A stretch of 64,000 nucleotides of DNA from Sipunculus nudus. Taxonomy: Eukaryota; Annelida; Sipuncula; Golfingiida; Sipunculidae. The stretch lies in NCBI GenBank assembly GCA_026874595.1, contig CM049318.1, positions 23,684,456 to 23,748,455 of the forward strand, in the 5' to 3' direction. Numbering within the stretch: position 1 is the first letter of the stretch; each line of letters begins with the position of its first letter. Under the pieces are notes generated by a model. It did no database searches and was not told the origin of the DNA. It saw only the letters and a list, made by a program, of their open reading frames with translations. Both the position numbers and the translations under genes were made by a program. Shown here in pieces: positions 1 through 48,300 of this stretch.

Positions 1-140
1 AGTTCAAATTTAAGGAAACGTTTTCCCCGATACCTGCATAATTGAATTTATTATAAAATTTCTCACTGTTCTAACCTATTCACATGCGTTCAAGTATTGG
101 TTTCACTGAATAAGAAGGACATTCTCAATTGGTGAATTAT

Positions 141-231
141 ACCCGAGGGTTTCATTTTCGCGATTATTTCCAATTCGTGAATATCGCGAAATTAAAACCT
201 TCGCGAATATGAAGCCAACCACAGTATCTTA
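141..231 (+). repeat. TTCGCG-core short dispersed repeat
   Basis: CGAGGGTTTCATTTTCGCGA, later TTCGCGAATATGAAGCCAAC and CACAGTA. Related copies lie at 6598-6684, 50118-50174, 60236-60290 (opposite orientation) and 61133-61188. It is non-coding and common in mollusc DNA by my recollection. Confidence 0.55.
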
Positions 232-618
232 GTGGAGATTGTTGGGTCAAATTTGAAGGAAACAAATATAGTACCTTAAAAATATGTGGTCATTTTTTTA
301 AGACAATATGTGCACATTAATATTTATATATACAATAATTACATGAATTCCAGGTAATTGTGCTCCAAAACACAGAAACCCTCCTCTTGGCCTGTCATAT
401 CAAAAGTTCCATCACTGACCTTCCAAATAATGAATCTTAATAATCAATTATAAAGTACCCATGATAATTAAAATACAAAATAGAGTGCGATGTTTGCTTT
501 TGCGCTGCTGCCATGAAGTGCAAAATACTGTCACAAAATATTGCACAAAACCTGTCAGTCAATGGGTCACATGGTCTATAATATTAGTTGCTTAATGAAC
601 TTACACTTCTTAAACCTT

Positions 619-620
<2 letters not shown>

Positions 621-667
<47 letters not shown>
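621..667. repeat. (TG)n(TA)n microsatellite
   Basis: Simple dinucleotide repeat. The YIYIYI-type frames across it are artefacts. Confidence 0.98.
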
Positions 668-673
<6 letters not shown>

Positions 674-2249
674 TGACTTGCATATTTTAGGACGTAATTC
701 CCTACACTTATTTTGTACTGCAGTTTCATCTCGAGATCCAAACATAATGAGGTCTAAAGCAAGTACCCTGCAGAGTAGGGTCAAAGGTCATGATCATGTC
801 TAAATTGTAGACAAGATTATCATTAAGTAGGGTCAACATTCATTAACATACACAAATTGTTTGTTCTGCAACTGAACTTCAGCATTCATGAAATTATGTT
901 TATATTTCTTAATCTTTCTTAATCTTTTCTTGAATTTTCAGTTTAAATATTTACATTTTTCCATTACAAGAAACAAACATATATAAAAGTTATAAATGAA
1001 ATACATGGAAAAGAAAATACACTTTGTACAGTGGAATATTTTTCTATCAAACTGATGCTTATATAATTACTTCATTTCCTTAATTTTCAGTGTTAATGAA
1101 ACTGAAATATTCACACAATAATATATAGTCTTTGGCAGTGTCAAAACTCAAAAAATCACTTTGACATTAAATTCTTTTCTACCTAAAGATATATACCCAA
1201 ATATATTAAGAGATTCAGAATAAAACAAAATATAGCATTGGTTATGGTAAACTTGGTGTTTTGAATTTTAGTTTGCTGGAAATGTTTATGACAAAAGTGA
1301 ATAAGCAAAACCAATTATAGATTAAAATAAATCAAAGCCTTGGATATAAATATTCAGTAAATACAAATTTTCTTAAAAAATATTAAAATCATTAGAGAAT
1401 ATGTGCCAGCATGCATGTCTTATACAGTAACCTGCTATTGGCATGTAGAACTGAAGGAAATGTGGACAGGTATTTCTTAATACAGTAAAATCTACCCTAA
1501 TGACCACCCTAGTCCCATTACCTCCCTGCTATGACCACCACAATTTTTGTCCCTTGCATTACGACCACTGTAGAGTGCTGAAAGGAGTGCTCCATTAAGT
1601 CCAATGTCTTATCAAAGTCATATATAAGGAGTTATATATTAAATAATTTTTCTGCAGTTATCAAAATATGGGTTGCTTTTAATTTGGCTGAATAGCATGA
1701 GATCTTACAACCTGCTTTTCATATATTTTCTAAATACAGTAAAATATAAGTGGAACAAAAAAAATATATTGATTCAAGTTTTGCAGAATGTTGATTTTAA
1801 TAGTAATTTTTGATGAACGAGGTCAGGTTACATGCACTGGAGTTTGGTTGGGTAGCAGTTACAGAAGGCTTGCCTGAATCTGCTAGCTGTTTCAGTCCTA
1901 CCATATAATTTACATACCTCTCCTTGAGGTCTAACAGATGTCCCTGAAATTTTACTGTATACATTACTATTACAATACAATGGTAGTATTATAACACACT
2001 GTAATGAAAGCAAATCATTACATAACTGCCAGTAGCCTGATAGGTAGACAGAAGGTACAGTGTATGACTGTGTATATTTTATCTAGTTCTGGCCACTGCG
2101 GTTTAATGTTGATTGAAGAAGCACCTATGCTAATACTGCCATACTCCATGTTGCCAATCTGTTGTGAATGTAAAGAAAACATCATGATGGATTTGATGCA
2201 CACAGGACTGATGATATAAGATGTGTTGTTTGCTCTGGTTTTGTGAGTT
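668..2249. other. Downstream flank / 3' UTR side of SOAT, no gene seen
   Basis: AT-rich sequence beyond the SOAT stop codon (the 3' untranslated region starts at 2249 and runs to lower coordinates). A diverged dispersed repeat with TACAGTAAAATCTACCCTA and GACCACC words lies at about 1483-1600. No conserved frame was found. Confidence 0.5.
2101..2106 (-). promoter_or_regulatory. Possible SOAT poly(A) signal (ATTAAA)
   Basis: On the minus strand an ATTAAA hexamer lies about 145 bases after the stop codon. I saw no canonical AATAAA nearby. This is a candidate only. Confidence 0.3.
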
Positions 2250-37498
<35,249 letters not shown>

Positions 37499-37819
37499 TA
37501 CGAAGTTTGGTGACGGAATGGCGCAAAAATGGAGAATATTGAAGTCGTTTTGGCGGCAGAGTCAGATGTCAGGTGCAGTGTGACGTGTGCATATTAGATA
37601 AGTGAACTTAACCCTATAAGGAAATATATGCAAATGACTAATTAACTAGTGATGCCCCCTGTCGGACATCATAGACACTAAAATGAACTTAAAAGGCTAT
37701 AAATTGGGTGCCCTCTATTGGGCATCACGTACACTATCGGAGTCTACACCTGAGCCTGTTACATATATATATATATAAATATATATATAAACCGTATTTA
37801 TTCTAATTTGGTGACCACT

Positions 37820-38760
37820 TAAAATTAATTAATTTTCTCAGAGGTCGAGATAATGGAGGATATTCGAAAATTATCTTCCTGCAGAATTTGCAGTGGTCGA
37901 GATTTTGGAGGCATGCGGTTTGATAACCTTCCGTAGAGACGCAGAGCCGCTCCAACACTCGCTCGAGCGGTCATATGAATTGAGTGGTAATTTGGTCGTT
38001 TATAAGTTTTGTTAGCTTAACAGTATTTCCTACGACCGGGCTTCCAACCGGCACATGAATTATACGGAGTCCGCAAATTATTAATCAAACTGAGCTCAAC
38101 CACTTCACAAAATGATCACTACTTCGCGAATAGGTACGATCACTTGACATAGTCGGCAACTCATGTAACTACCAGTTGTTTCAAGTTAACCCACCAAGCG
38201 GCGATATCGGCGGGCCGAAAAGGGACAAGCAGCTGCACCAAGTTGGAAGAAAACTGCCTATTATCAGATAACTTTTATTTGCATAATACGTAATAAATAT
38301 AGGAAAGTAAAGGCGCGTCAAAATATATATACGACCGTAAATGGTCCTAGCTCGCGTGCCCTCGATCGGGCCCTGATTGGTACGCGCGGTCACCCATCCA
38401 AAAACTACCCGGGGTCGTATAAACTTAACTAAGATGAGAGTTCCAACTGTGTCACAGTTGTTCCACATGCGTGCCCTTCGGATCTTGTAAATATAATTGC
38501 TAAAGATCCCACGAGAATTGCACGAGGCACGTACGTACCAGGAATGGTACACGAGTTTACTTCGTCACGGATACCCATTTGGAACTTGAATGCTTTATCA
38601 TGTTTATATATAATGAAAAACGCATCTTTGTATCTTCAAAACTTTTATTTGAAACAAGTTTGATGTGGATGCTCAGTGTAGTAAGAATCTAGTCAGATAC
38701 AAACTGCCCGCGAGAGATGGAGGCATTTCACCTTAACTTCGTCGACACAAAACATCGTCA
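37820..38760. other. CpG-richer intergenic patch upstream of SOAT
   Basis: This stretch has many more CG dinucleotides (CTCGAGCGG, GGTACGCGCGGTCACC, CGATCGGGCCC) than the rest of the window. It lies 0.3-1.3 kb upstream of SOAT exon 1, between the divergent genes. It may be promoter sequence or an old repeat. The 123-codon minus-strand frame inside it (38181-38552) is unsupported. Confidence 0.4.
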
Positions 38761-39172
38761 GCAGTCGCGAAATTAGAGTCATTTTAGAAATTATGCTTTC
38801 AAAATATTTTTTGGGGTCGAGAAATAAGTGGGATCGCCAAATTGGAATAAATATGGTATATATGTGTTACACATGCATATATACACACACACACACAGAT
38901 CCAAGGATGCTGGCACAAGGGCAAGAAGACAGACCTGTAATAGCATTGGAGGTGTTCACAAAGTTTCTTTTAGGAGCCATTCTCACTGGGTTAATAAATA
39001 ACATATGGTGGGACCTGTCGGAGAGACCACCAGTCTATTATGACTGACCTGTCTTAAAAGGCCACATGTGAATTAAGACCACTTTTAGCCAGTCCCAGAG
39101 GTGGTCTCATAACACAGGTTTCACTGTAACATGTTAAAGCAATATGGCAGTCCAATGGGCTCCTTGTTACCC

Positions 39173-39619
39173 TTATAGATGCCCATTCACAGGTCTTTTG
39201 AAAAAGAATTTATGTGATGTCTGGCTCCCTCTGTGTATACATATATCAATGATCTAACGGTTTTCTGGTAATGAAAAGTTTTATAATGTCTCGATGCAGG
39301 ATGTATGAACTTAGCAATGTTTACAAATAGGAAAAACATATAATCTTAGGTGATATGTTGCATATATGCAGAAGTAGAAAGGTCACTTGTTGTAAAACGC
39401 CATTTGCAAAGCTCTGGCTTATATGACCAATGTCACAAGATTGCCCTTGTTGAATTTGTTTAGATTATTTTGGCAAGCCCCCACATATTATAAATATATA
39501 TTAAACAAAACAAGCACCCTTTGTGCAGTGATCTCCGCCTTTTCTAGCCTATTTTTATAAAAGCTTCAAGGGATTACCGATAGTTAATAAAGGTCAGACA
39601 GGTGATTAGGCCTCTTTAA
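39173..39619. mobile_element. TTAA-type MITE, degraded ends
   Basis: The interior is closely related to 25916-26376. The left end has decayed to TTATAGATGCCCATTCAC; the right end reads GATTAGGCCTCTTTAA. It lies in the intergenic region, and (TA)n follows at once. Confidence 0.6.
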
Positions 39620-39624
39620 TTAAA

Positions 39625-39666
39625 CATATATATATACATATATATATAAATAAATATATATATATA

Positions 39667-39708
<42 letters not shown>

Positions 39709-39711
39709 TAT
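39625..39711. repeat. (TA)n microsatellite, interrupted
   Basis: TA repeat broken by AAA and TTT, directly after a TTAA-type MITE. Confidence 0.95.
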
Positions 39712-40517
39712 TGCTATAGCCTATAAGGGATCTAAACCAGGGTAAACATGTATAATTAATTACCTGATAACTGGTCAAGCTACAGCAAATATATATACAA
39801 AAATCTTAATCTGAATTTAAAATTGATCATTCTTAATATAATTCAATAACTTTGTTATGGACAGACCCATAATTTAAGTGTCTAAATTAATGAAACATGT
39901 TTTGGTAGATTCCGACTGTGAAGCAATACTGTTATTTGTCTAATTTCTGTTATGATAGGGTCATTTAATGAAACATTCACTGTAAGCTATATAGTTCATA
40001 TAACCCAAGTCAAAATTTTACCAGTATTTTTAATTAACCTTTATTTAAAATATAAATTTAAACTATATTTCAGAAAATTCACAATTTTCTTCTTAGTACA
40101 GTTACATATTCATGTTATGTACAAAGCAGGGTTTCTAAGAGACCGTAAACAAGTTAATGACCCATTGGCACAGATACAAAACACTACTACAAATACAACG
40201 TGTCCCGGAACGCCTGTGACTAACTAGTACCCACGCGGGTACATCCATGAATGGCATGTCATGTTCAGGAGACCTGACGATATCAACACGAATAAAAAAA
40301 CACTTAGCTCATTGGTCTAAAACGCAAAAAAACAACACACATAAAACAAAACATACAGAAATCAATGTTATCTTAAATTAGCAGAGGTTATATGGCACCT
40401 ACCGGGGTTTATATCACCATTTCCGAGCAAGTTTTCTTGGTGTTGCTGTTTGCTTGCCATTTTCCGTGTTTCCAGTACGCCTGTCATTTGCTGTGTGATG
40501 TCGGGTCAACTGGAGTT

Positions 40518-40566
40518 CACGTGAATTGCGTCACACCAATGACGCGCTGCACCAAAGCACCACGTG
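40518..40566 (+). promoter_or_regulatory. E-box pair flanking inverted CRE-like half-sites
   Basis: CACGTG occurs at 40518-40523 (inside the palindrome TTCACGTGAA) and at 40561-40566. Between them lie GCGTCA and TGACGC in inverted order. The cluster sits 1.6 kb before the M6PR-like ATG. It is a candidate regulatory cluster only. Confidence 0.3.
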
Positions 40567-40684
40567 CTCACAACCAACTAGTGGCGTCAAATTTACACAG
40601 TCCTATATTGTACATGGTGTACTTATTTCGGTGCAAGAAAATTCTAGATGAACACAATTTTGTGTGTATATTAGACTTATGCAA

Positions 40685-40900
40685 AATATATACTATGATA
40701 TATATGATATATAATATAACGTAATATTATATATTTATATATATTAAATTAGATTACATAATATATGATATAACATATAATATAAGATTATACTTATATC
40801 ATATTATATTATTTTATTTTATATTAAATTATACTATACTATACTATATTATATTATATTATAAAATGATGTAATATATTATATTATATAATATTCAACT
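40685..40900. repeat. AT-only low-complexity tract
   Basis: Almost no G or C over about 200 bases (TATATT, ATATTATAT words). It separates the E-box pair from the M6PR-like promoter region. Confidence 0.85.
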
Positions 40901-41432
40901 TCAAATAAAATATCATGCATCGTAGCTTACTATTGATTATTTTAAAATAAACTTTTCGAAATTCTTCAAAAATTAAAATTTATGCTGCTGAATTGCTAAG
41001 ATATTGGTAATCTACGTAAGACATGTATAACTGTATCTGTGTTTATCTGGGTGCTGTTCACATGTATTGATCAGTGTGTTTATACGGGATTGGATACTAA
41101 CTTATAACCACTTATACAACACAATAAATGTAAATTTGTGGTAGTCAGATCTGATTCATTGCATGGTAATTATTAATTTCTTAATTTTTTAAGTTATAGA
41201 TATCTTGGGCAGAATGACGCTTTAAGTGTAAAAGGCATAAATATGTTAAATTTTAATCTCCCAGCAAACACATACGTACAAGATCTACATGGATCCAGCT
41301 GTTTTCAGATTCATCTTTCTTTTATTCTTCTTGATAAATTATTTAAGCAAAGAGCTCGAGGGTCTTCTATGTAGCGAAAACTATACATATTTATAATTTA
41401 TATTCATTCTATGTGCACAGCGATTTAAAGTA

Positions 41433-41434
<2 letters not shown>

Positions 41435-41467
<33 letters not shown>
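41435..41467. repeat. (ATT)n microsatellite
   Basis: About ten ATT units in the intergenic region. Confidence 0.95.
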
Positions 41468-41469
<2 letters not shown>

Positions 41470-41838
41470 CTATTTTGCCCAAATAATACAATTGAATTTT
41501 AGCGTTCACTCATACCAAGGCTATAATTAAAGACCATATAATTTATGTCTAGTAGGACTTTGCAAATATTATTTTTCAGTAATAATTACATACAATTTTT
41601 TAATATCTTCATTTATTCATACATGCAGTTATTAATATAAAATCATAAAAAAAACATATATAATTATAAAATATATATTTTTTTCTATTTTACTTTTAAA
41701 ACACACGCGACTCTTTTTGTGACAAGTATCTTGGTACTGCGGGTAAATGCAATTTGAGATAAGAGAAGTACATGTTTATGCTATTATAATTAGTAATTTA
41801 GTACACTGGTGCTAATTGGCGGGAGGCGCTCATACGAA

Positions 41839-41854
41839 CACGTGCTATATATAA
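41839..41854 (+). promoter_or_regulatory. Candidate M6PR-like core promoter: E-box plus TATA box
   Basis: CACGTG (41839-41844) is followed after one base by TATATATAA (41846-41854), 335 bases before the ATG. It lies in a short, less repetitive stretch. CACGTG is the core of CLEAR sites bound by TFEB-type factors in lysosomal genes. Function here is inferred. Confidence 0.35.
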
Positions 41855-42188
41855 TTAGTTGCATGCTGGATTGGTTTCACAAGCAGTAACCACCTATATA
41901 CATCACATGGCTTACTACGTAGGCTAACGCATGTACAGCTGAATATATGATACTGATATAATTAATATTTAAGGTAAAAATAGTAGCCGTTTTCATGCTT
42001 GGGAATTTCCGCGGATAATAAAGGTCACACGACATTCGACCAGGACGCTTTATACTAATTCCTCGCTGTAAACTTCCGGTCTTGTGATAACAGCATAGAG
42101 GGAGGAAGGACTGAGGCAAAGTTCATCTAAACTTGTCAATCAGGGCATGTACGTGGCCTGTCACAATCAATAGATCAAGCCGAAATCG

Positions 42189-42364
42189 ATGGGGGACGTG
42201 ATGAGATCGATCCTGGCTCTCGGCGTGTCTGTGTTCTTGTTTACAACGCTGTTGACAGTGGTCGGGACATCGTGTGTGGCTGACACCCCGTGTAGCTGTC
42301 ACGATGGAGGGTTTGTTGTGGACCTGTCACGGATCACTCTGCCATCTACCGTCAGCCAGCCTAT
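42189..42364 (+). CDS. M6PR: M6PR-like exon 1 (signal peptide)
   Basis: ATG opens MGDVMRSILALGVSVFLFTT plus further hydrophobic residues, then a Cys-rich start, TPCSCHDGGFVVDLSR. The donor GTAACC splits a Met codon completed by exon 2. Reading past the donor meets TAA at once. Confidence 0.85.
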
Positions 42365-45300
42365 GTAACCTGTCATTTTGTCATGCTGCTTATATATGTT
42401 ATATATTCCACGTATATGTGGAATTTACATTTTATCACAACTTCCTATCTTATCAATATCATAAAATTTTTTACGGTATTTTTTTAATACGTTAAAGGGG
42501 CCCAATCACCTATAATGCATGTTTTATTAACACGAAAAATAACTTCTACCCTTTAAAATAGTTGTGTACCTGCCAAAATATTGCCCTGAAGCTTTTGCAA
42601 GCTTACTCCTGTTAACTAGTGTAAAAAACAGTGGAATGGGCACGATCAAAGGTGTCAACATAAACCTAGCGCGTGCAACAACACTTGTCAATCATGAGAT
42701 GCCCTGACTAACTTAGCCCAAAAATATAATACATGTTCATGTTGATTATGTCCCTTTAAACTTTGGTCATCCTAACTACGATGAGGGGGTCGCAGGAAGA
42801 GAAGCAGGGAATGAATCTTGAAAAAATTTGTGTCGTCAAGATGTAACCTGTATATAGGTTACAGTCATTTATGAGATGATACAATCTTTCATTTTCTCAG
42901 GTTCATGAAGCTTTTGTATTAGTTTTTGCTTTCAAAGGTTCAGAATGATCCTTTCAAGTGCTATTAGGTACAGTGGACTAAGGAGCTGACTGATGGGCTT
43001 GATCCATCGGCGAGGGAGAGAGTGAACGTTTTGACTTTCTGAGCTGCACCCCCTATACCCCATATACACACAGAACTATAGACATCTTTATATGCTATTG
43101 TGCCACACTTGCCTGTATCAGAGATACCCTCTCTGCAAATGAGTTTTAAAGCAAACTACACTTTTACAGTTCATTTTCAGTCAAGTATGATTTCTGTATT
43201 GATTTAACTACAGGTTTTGAAAAAAAAATCTTATATTACACAAATGCAGTACAAAACTGTAATACCTAATTACAGTCGCTGTTGCACTTAATAACTATTG
43301 GTAAACACATGTTCAGGATTGAAAAAATGGGATAATTATATAGTTAACAATACATACATAGGTTCATTTCCAACTTTTCCTTATTGTATATTTACTGGTA
43401 AATAGATTTATGCCACAATTTTCATTTGTTGCACAGTGCACTATTAACAGGATTGGCTTGTTTTAACATGCTTATGAAATTTGGTTTATTCTTATTTGAA
43501 AATGGAACATTTTGATTATTTTTTAACACCCTCTTATTTTAGTTAATAAATTCAATGTGTATTATTATACTTTGATCACATTATCTACACTTTTTTTCCC
43601 TTTATATAATTTACATGGATATTACAGTTACTTAGTTGAGATACCAATACTTACATAAATATGTAATCATTTCATATAGACCATAAAAGTACACAGGCAA
43701 CTCCAAATGTGTGTATTGTGTACATTTCTCAAATAATGATTTAAAAATAACTGTTGTGACATTTCCATATATTAGGTTTTTATAAAAAAATTTCTCATAA
43801 TCAATATCAGCTGAGCGCCGTGACCCACACGTCCCTTGTTTAAACATTTACTGATTGTTTTACTAGAGGCATATCAGCAAATTTAATAGGATCATGGAAG
43901 AACATGATAGCCTAGGCACTTGGAGCCCCAGGGTTCGCAGATTTTACCTCACACCTTGGTGAAACCTGGGTTTTACCAGGGTAAAGACCGGGCTAGGTAA
44001 ATAGGTTTTACCCAGATATTACCCAGGATTCTTGGGTTTTGCCACAAATTCCTATATTGATGAGTGTGATGTGCTCTGCACAGCTAAACATGAGTTAAAG
44101 TTTGAGTGGTAAAGGATGTCTTTTAGACAGGGTTATGTGATCAGAGCCACTTGGCTTGCTACTGATATTCACCAAATGTGCTCAGGGTTGGCAAGTTTTA
44201 GGCAGGAAGGTTTTAACCATAGGTTTTAACCTGGTTAAAACTGCCCTGCCTAAAACAGTTTTTGTGCAGGTTTTAGGCACCAAAAGTGCCCAAAACCTGT
44301 ATTTGTTTAAATTTCTGACTTGAAGATCTATAAAACTACCAAATTGGCTGGAGTGATGCAGTCACAAGGCTTTGCTTGGCTTCTGGAAGGATTCAGGTAT
44401 TACTAGTAATGCATGATTTCCTGTTGACTGGCATCATGCAGTCTTCAAAGAGCCTGTATAGGTTTTTTGAGCATGAGAACATCTTTGTCTGGTTTCATTT
44501 GCCAATGTAAAGTCAGTATCAGGACCCTAATGAGTGCCCTGCTACCTGGAATGATGTAATAGAGTCTCCAGTATGCCTCCGGTAACTTAGTGTTTAAAAA
44601 TATTCGAGACGCAATCACAGGTAAATTTAGAAAATTAAAACCCGAGGAAAGAATATGCACCATGTGTGAGGACAATTCAATTGAAGATGAAATCCATTTC
44701 ATATGCTCATGTCCAAAATATGAGGAAATAAGAGAGGAACTTTACAAATCTATTCATAACAGTGAAACCGAGTTGTTAGGATTATCTCCTAAAAGTCAAT
44801 TTATATACCTGCTTCAAAACTGTGTTAAAGAAATCAGTGACTTTGTAGCCAAAGCATGGGCGATAAGAAAGAACTGTTTGTACGCCTGTACCACCATTAT
44901 CGACTAGAGAATTGAGTGTCATATAAACCCCTGCGAGGGTTGGGTACTATAAGCAGACATTTATTATATTTTTCATGTATTATTGTACATGACACTATAA
45001 TAAATAAACTCATATGTAAGGCAGGGTATCAGAAGTGGGGGGGGGGGGGGAGGCATGCTTGATTGGACCGGTTGATTACTATTTATCAGGATGATTGGGT
45101 AATAAGACCCAATGGTCATAAGTCCTACTACTGTGTACTAGTAGATGTTCTCGTGAACTTTCATACATGACTAGGATGATGCAATTAAAGCCCTTGCCCT
45201 GAAAATTGTTCTTGAGTCAAACTTTTTACTGAGTGATGCAGTCAGGGCTCCTGACCATGACATGTGGGTTTCTCAGGCCTTTAGGTTGAACATGGTCTAA

Positions 45301-48300
45301 CAGTGATTATGAATATTCTGTGGTTTGCAACATATTCACTGCAATATATTTTAGTATTTTTCTGTTTCTACTAATTTTAGTGATGCATGAGGGTTCATTT
45401 TCACAATCTTATCATACAGTTAACAGAGCATTTCCATCATTATCTAGAAAATAAGTATATGCACAAAATCTCAAAATTTGAAAATGAATGACCTAGCTAA
45501 GGAAATAAACAACTAGTGGAAATCTTGTTCATTATCAGATAATGTAAAAGATATTATCGTATTTTTAGTTTATGGCTGCATAAAAGATCTGTTATTGTAT
45601 CCGCCAAAACAGAGTTTTGCGGATACTATGTTTTCAGCTGCACGCCGCCGCCGCCACGTAGGTGTCCGGAGAACTCCTCCGTAACCGCTGGCCGGAATTT
45701 TATGAAACCCGGGATTATGTTCGGGTCACATGTGAACTGCTGTGCCCCGATTTTGTTTTGACCTCTGACCTTTCCTCTGCGCTCTGCGTCTGTTTGTGCG
45801 TCTGTTTCCACACATAAACCCACATATCTCGGGAACCGTTTGACCGATCAGGAAACTTTTTTGCACAAATGTAGCCCTTGGAGAGCTTTATAACATACAC
45901 AAAAAATGGTGGTGCCACCTGCAACCATGTTTGCACAGTGTCCGTCTGTTCATCTGCCTTGGGTTAAAATCACTCATATCTCTGCAGTGACTTGACTGAT
46001 TCACATGAAATGCAGCATGCGTATATATCCTGGATAGCTTTTCTGATTTTATGACAGGTGGCGCCACCTACATTCACGTTTACGCTGCAGACATCCAAGC
46101 TCATATCTCGGGAACCGTTTGACTGATCAGAAAAATTTTTTGCACAAATGTAGCCCTTGGAGAGCTTTATAACATGCACAAAAATGGTGGCGCCACCTGC
46201 AACCATGTTTGCACAGTGTCCATCTGTTCGTCTGCCTTGGGTTAAAATCACTCCTATCTCTGCAGTGACTTGACTAATTATATATAAAATCAACCTTATG
46301 CTTTTTGCCATTTTAAGCTACAAGCATACAAAACATATGTTATGTTAGTAAGACTACAGTATAAAGGACTATTCATCAGTGTAAATGGAACAAATTTTTA
46401 ATTCAGGAAAAAATTTCTTTTGCATATATCACAAAATTTAATCCCTTGTGATCAAAAAGCCAATCAAAGAATCTGTTATAAGCTTACAGTATAAGCATTC
46501 ATTGTATCCGCCAAAACATAGTTTTGCGGATACTATGTATTTGACTGGGTTCCGCTGCCGCCGCGTTCGTTTCCGGAGAACTCCTCTGAGACTACTGGAC
46601 AGATTTTTCCGTAACTTACACAAATTATCGGGTCACATGTGAACTGGTGCCTAACCAAGTGACCTTGATCTCTGACCTTATGTCTCTGCCCAGCGTCCAT
46701 TTGTGCGTCTGTTTCCACACATAAACCCATATATCTCGGGAACCGTTTGACAACCAGAAAAAAATTTTACACAAATGTAGCCCTGGGATAGCTTTATAAC
46801 ATACACAACAGAAGGTTGCGCCACCTGCAACCATGTTTGCACAGTGTCCATCTGTTCATCTGCCTGGGGTTAAAATCACTCATATCTCGGCAGTGGTTTG
46901 ACATACCTGCCTAAAATTCGGCATGCTTATACATCCTAGATAGCTTTCTCAATTCTATGACAGGTGGGGCCACCTACATTCACGTTAACCATCTACACAT
47001 AAACCGATATATCTCGGGAACCGTTTGACCGATCCGGAAAAAAATTTTACACAAATGTACCCCTGGGATAGCTTTATAACATACACAACAAAAGGTGGCG
47101 CCACTAGCAACCATGTTTGCACAGTGTCCATTTGTTCATCTGCCTGGGGTTAAAATCACTCATATCTCTGCAGTGGTTTGACTAATTCACCTAAAAATCA
47201 GCATTCATATACATCCTAGATAGCTTTCTTGATTTTATGACAGGTGGCGCCACCTACATTCACGTTAATGCTCCACACATAAACTCATATATCTCGGGAA
47301 CAGTTTGGCCGATCCGGAACAAAATTTTACACAAATGTAGCCCTGGGATAGCTTTATAACATACACAACAAAAGGTGGCGCCACCTGCAACCATGTTTGC
47401 ACAGTGTCCATTTGTTCATCTGCCTAGGGTTAAAATCACTCATATCTCTGCAGGGGTTTGACTAATTCACCTAAAATTTGGCTTGCGTGTACATCCTAGA
47501 TTGCTTTCTTGATTTTATGACAGGTGGCGCCACCTACATTCACATTAACGCTGCAGACATCCAAGCTCATATGACGGGAACAGTTTGACCAATCAGGAAA
47601 AAAAATTTACACAAATGTAGCCCTGGGAGAGCTTTATAACATACACAACAAAAGGTGGCGCCACCTGCAACCATGTTTGCACAGTGTCCATTTGTTCATC
47701 TGCCTGGGGTTAAAATCACTCATATTTCTGCAGTGGTTTGACTAATTCACCTAAAATTCGGCATGCGTGTACATCCTAGATAGCTTTCTTGATTTTATGA
47801 CAGGTGGTGCCACCTACATTCACGTTAACACTGCAGACATCCAAGCTCATATCTCGGTAACCGTTTGACCAATCAGGAAAAAAAATTTACACAAATGTAG
47901 CCCTTGGATAGCTTTATAACATACACAAAAATGGCGGCGCCACCTGCAGCCATTTTTGCACAGTGTCCATCTGTTTGTCTGCCTTTGGTTAAAATCACTC
48001 ATTTCTCTGCAGTGGTTTGACCAAATTACCTGAAATTCAGCATGCTTATACATCCCACATAGCTTTCTTGATTTTATGACAGGTGGCGCCACCTACATTC
48101 ACGTTCACGCTGTAGACATCCATGCTTATATCTCCCTACTCATTCAACCAATCAGGAAATTTTTTTTACACAAATGTAGCCCTTGGATAGCTTTATAACA
48201 CACAAAAATGGTGGCGCCACCTGCAGCCATTTTTGCACAGTGTCCATCTGTTTGTCTGCTGTGGGATAAAATATCTCTGCAGCGGTTTGACTTTTCCACA

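Noticed and set aside
584-803. YIYIYIYI-containing frames on both strands (also 11707-11949 and 36892-37134)
   Set aside because: Translations of (TA)n microsatellites.
38181-38552. 123-codon minus-strand frame in the CpG-richer patch
   Set aside because: No recognisable domain, no splice context and odd composition; high GC alone lengthens open frames.
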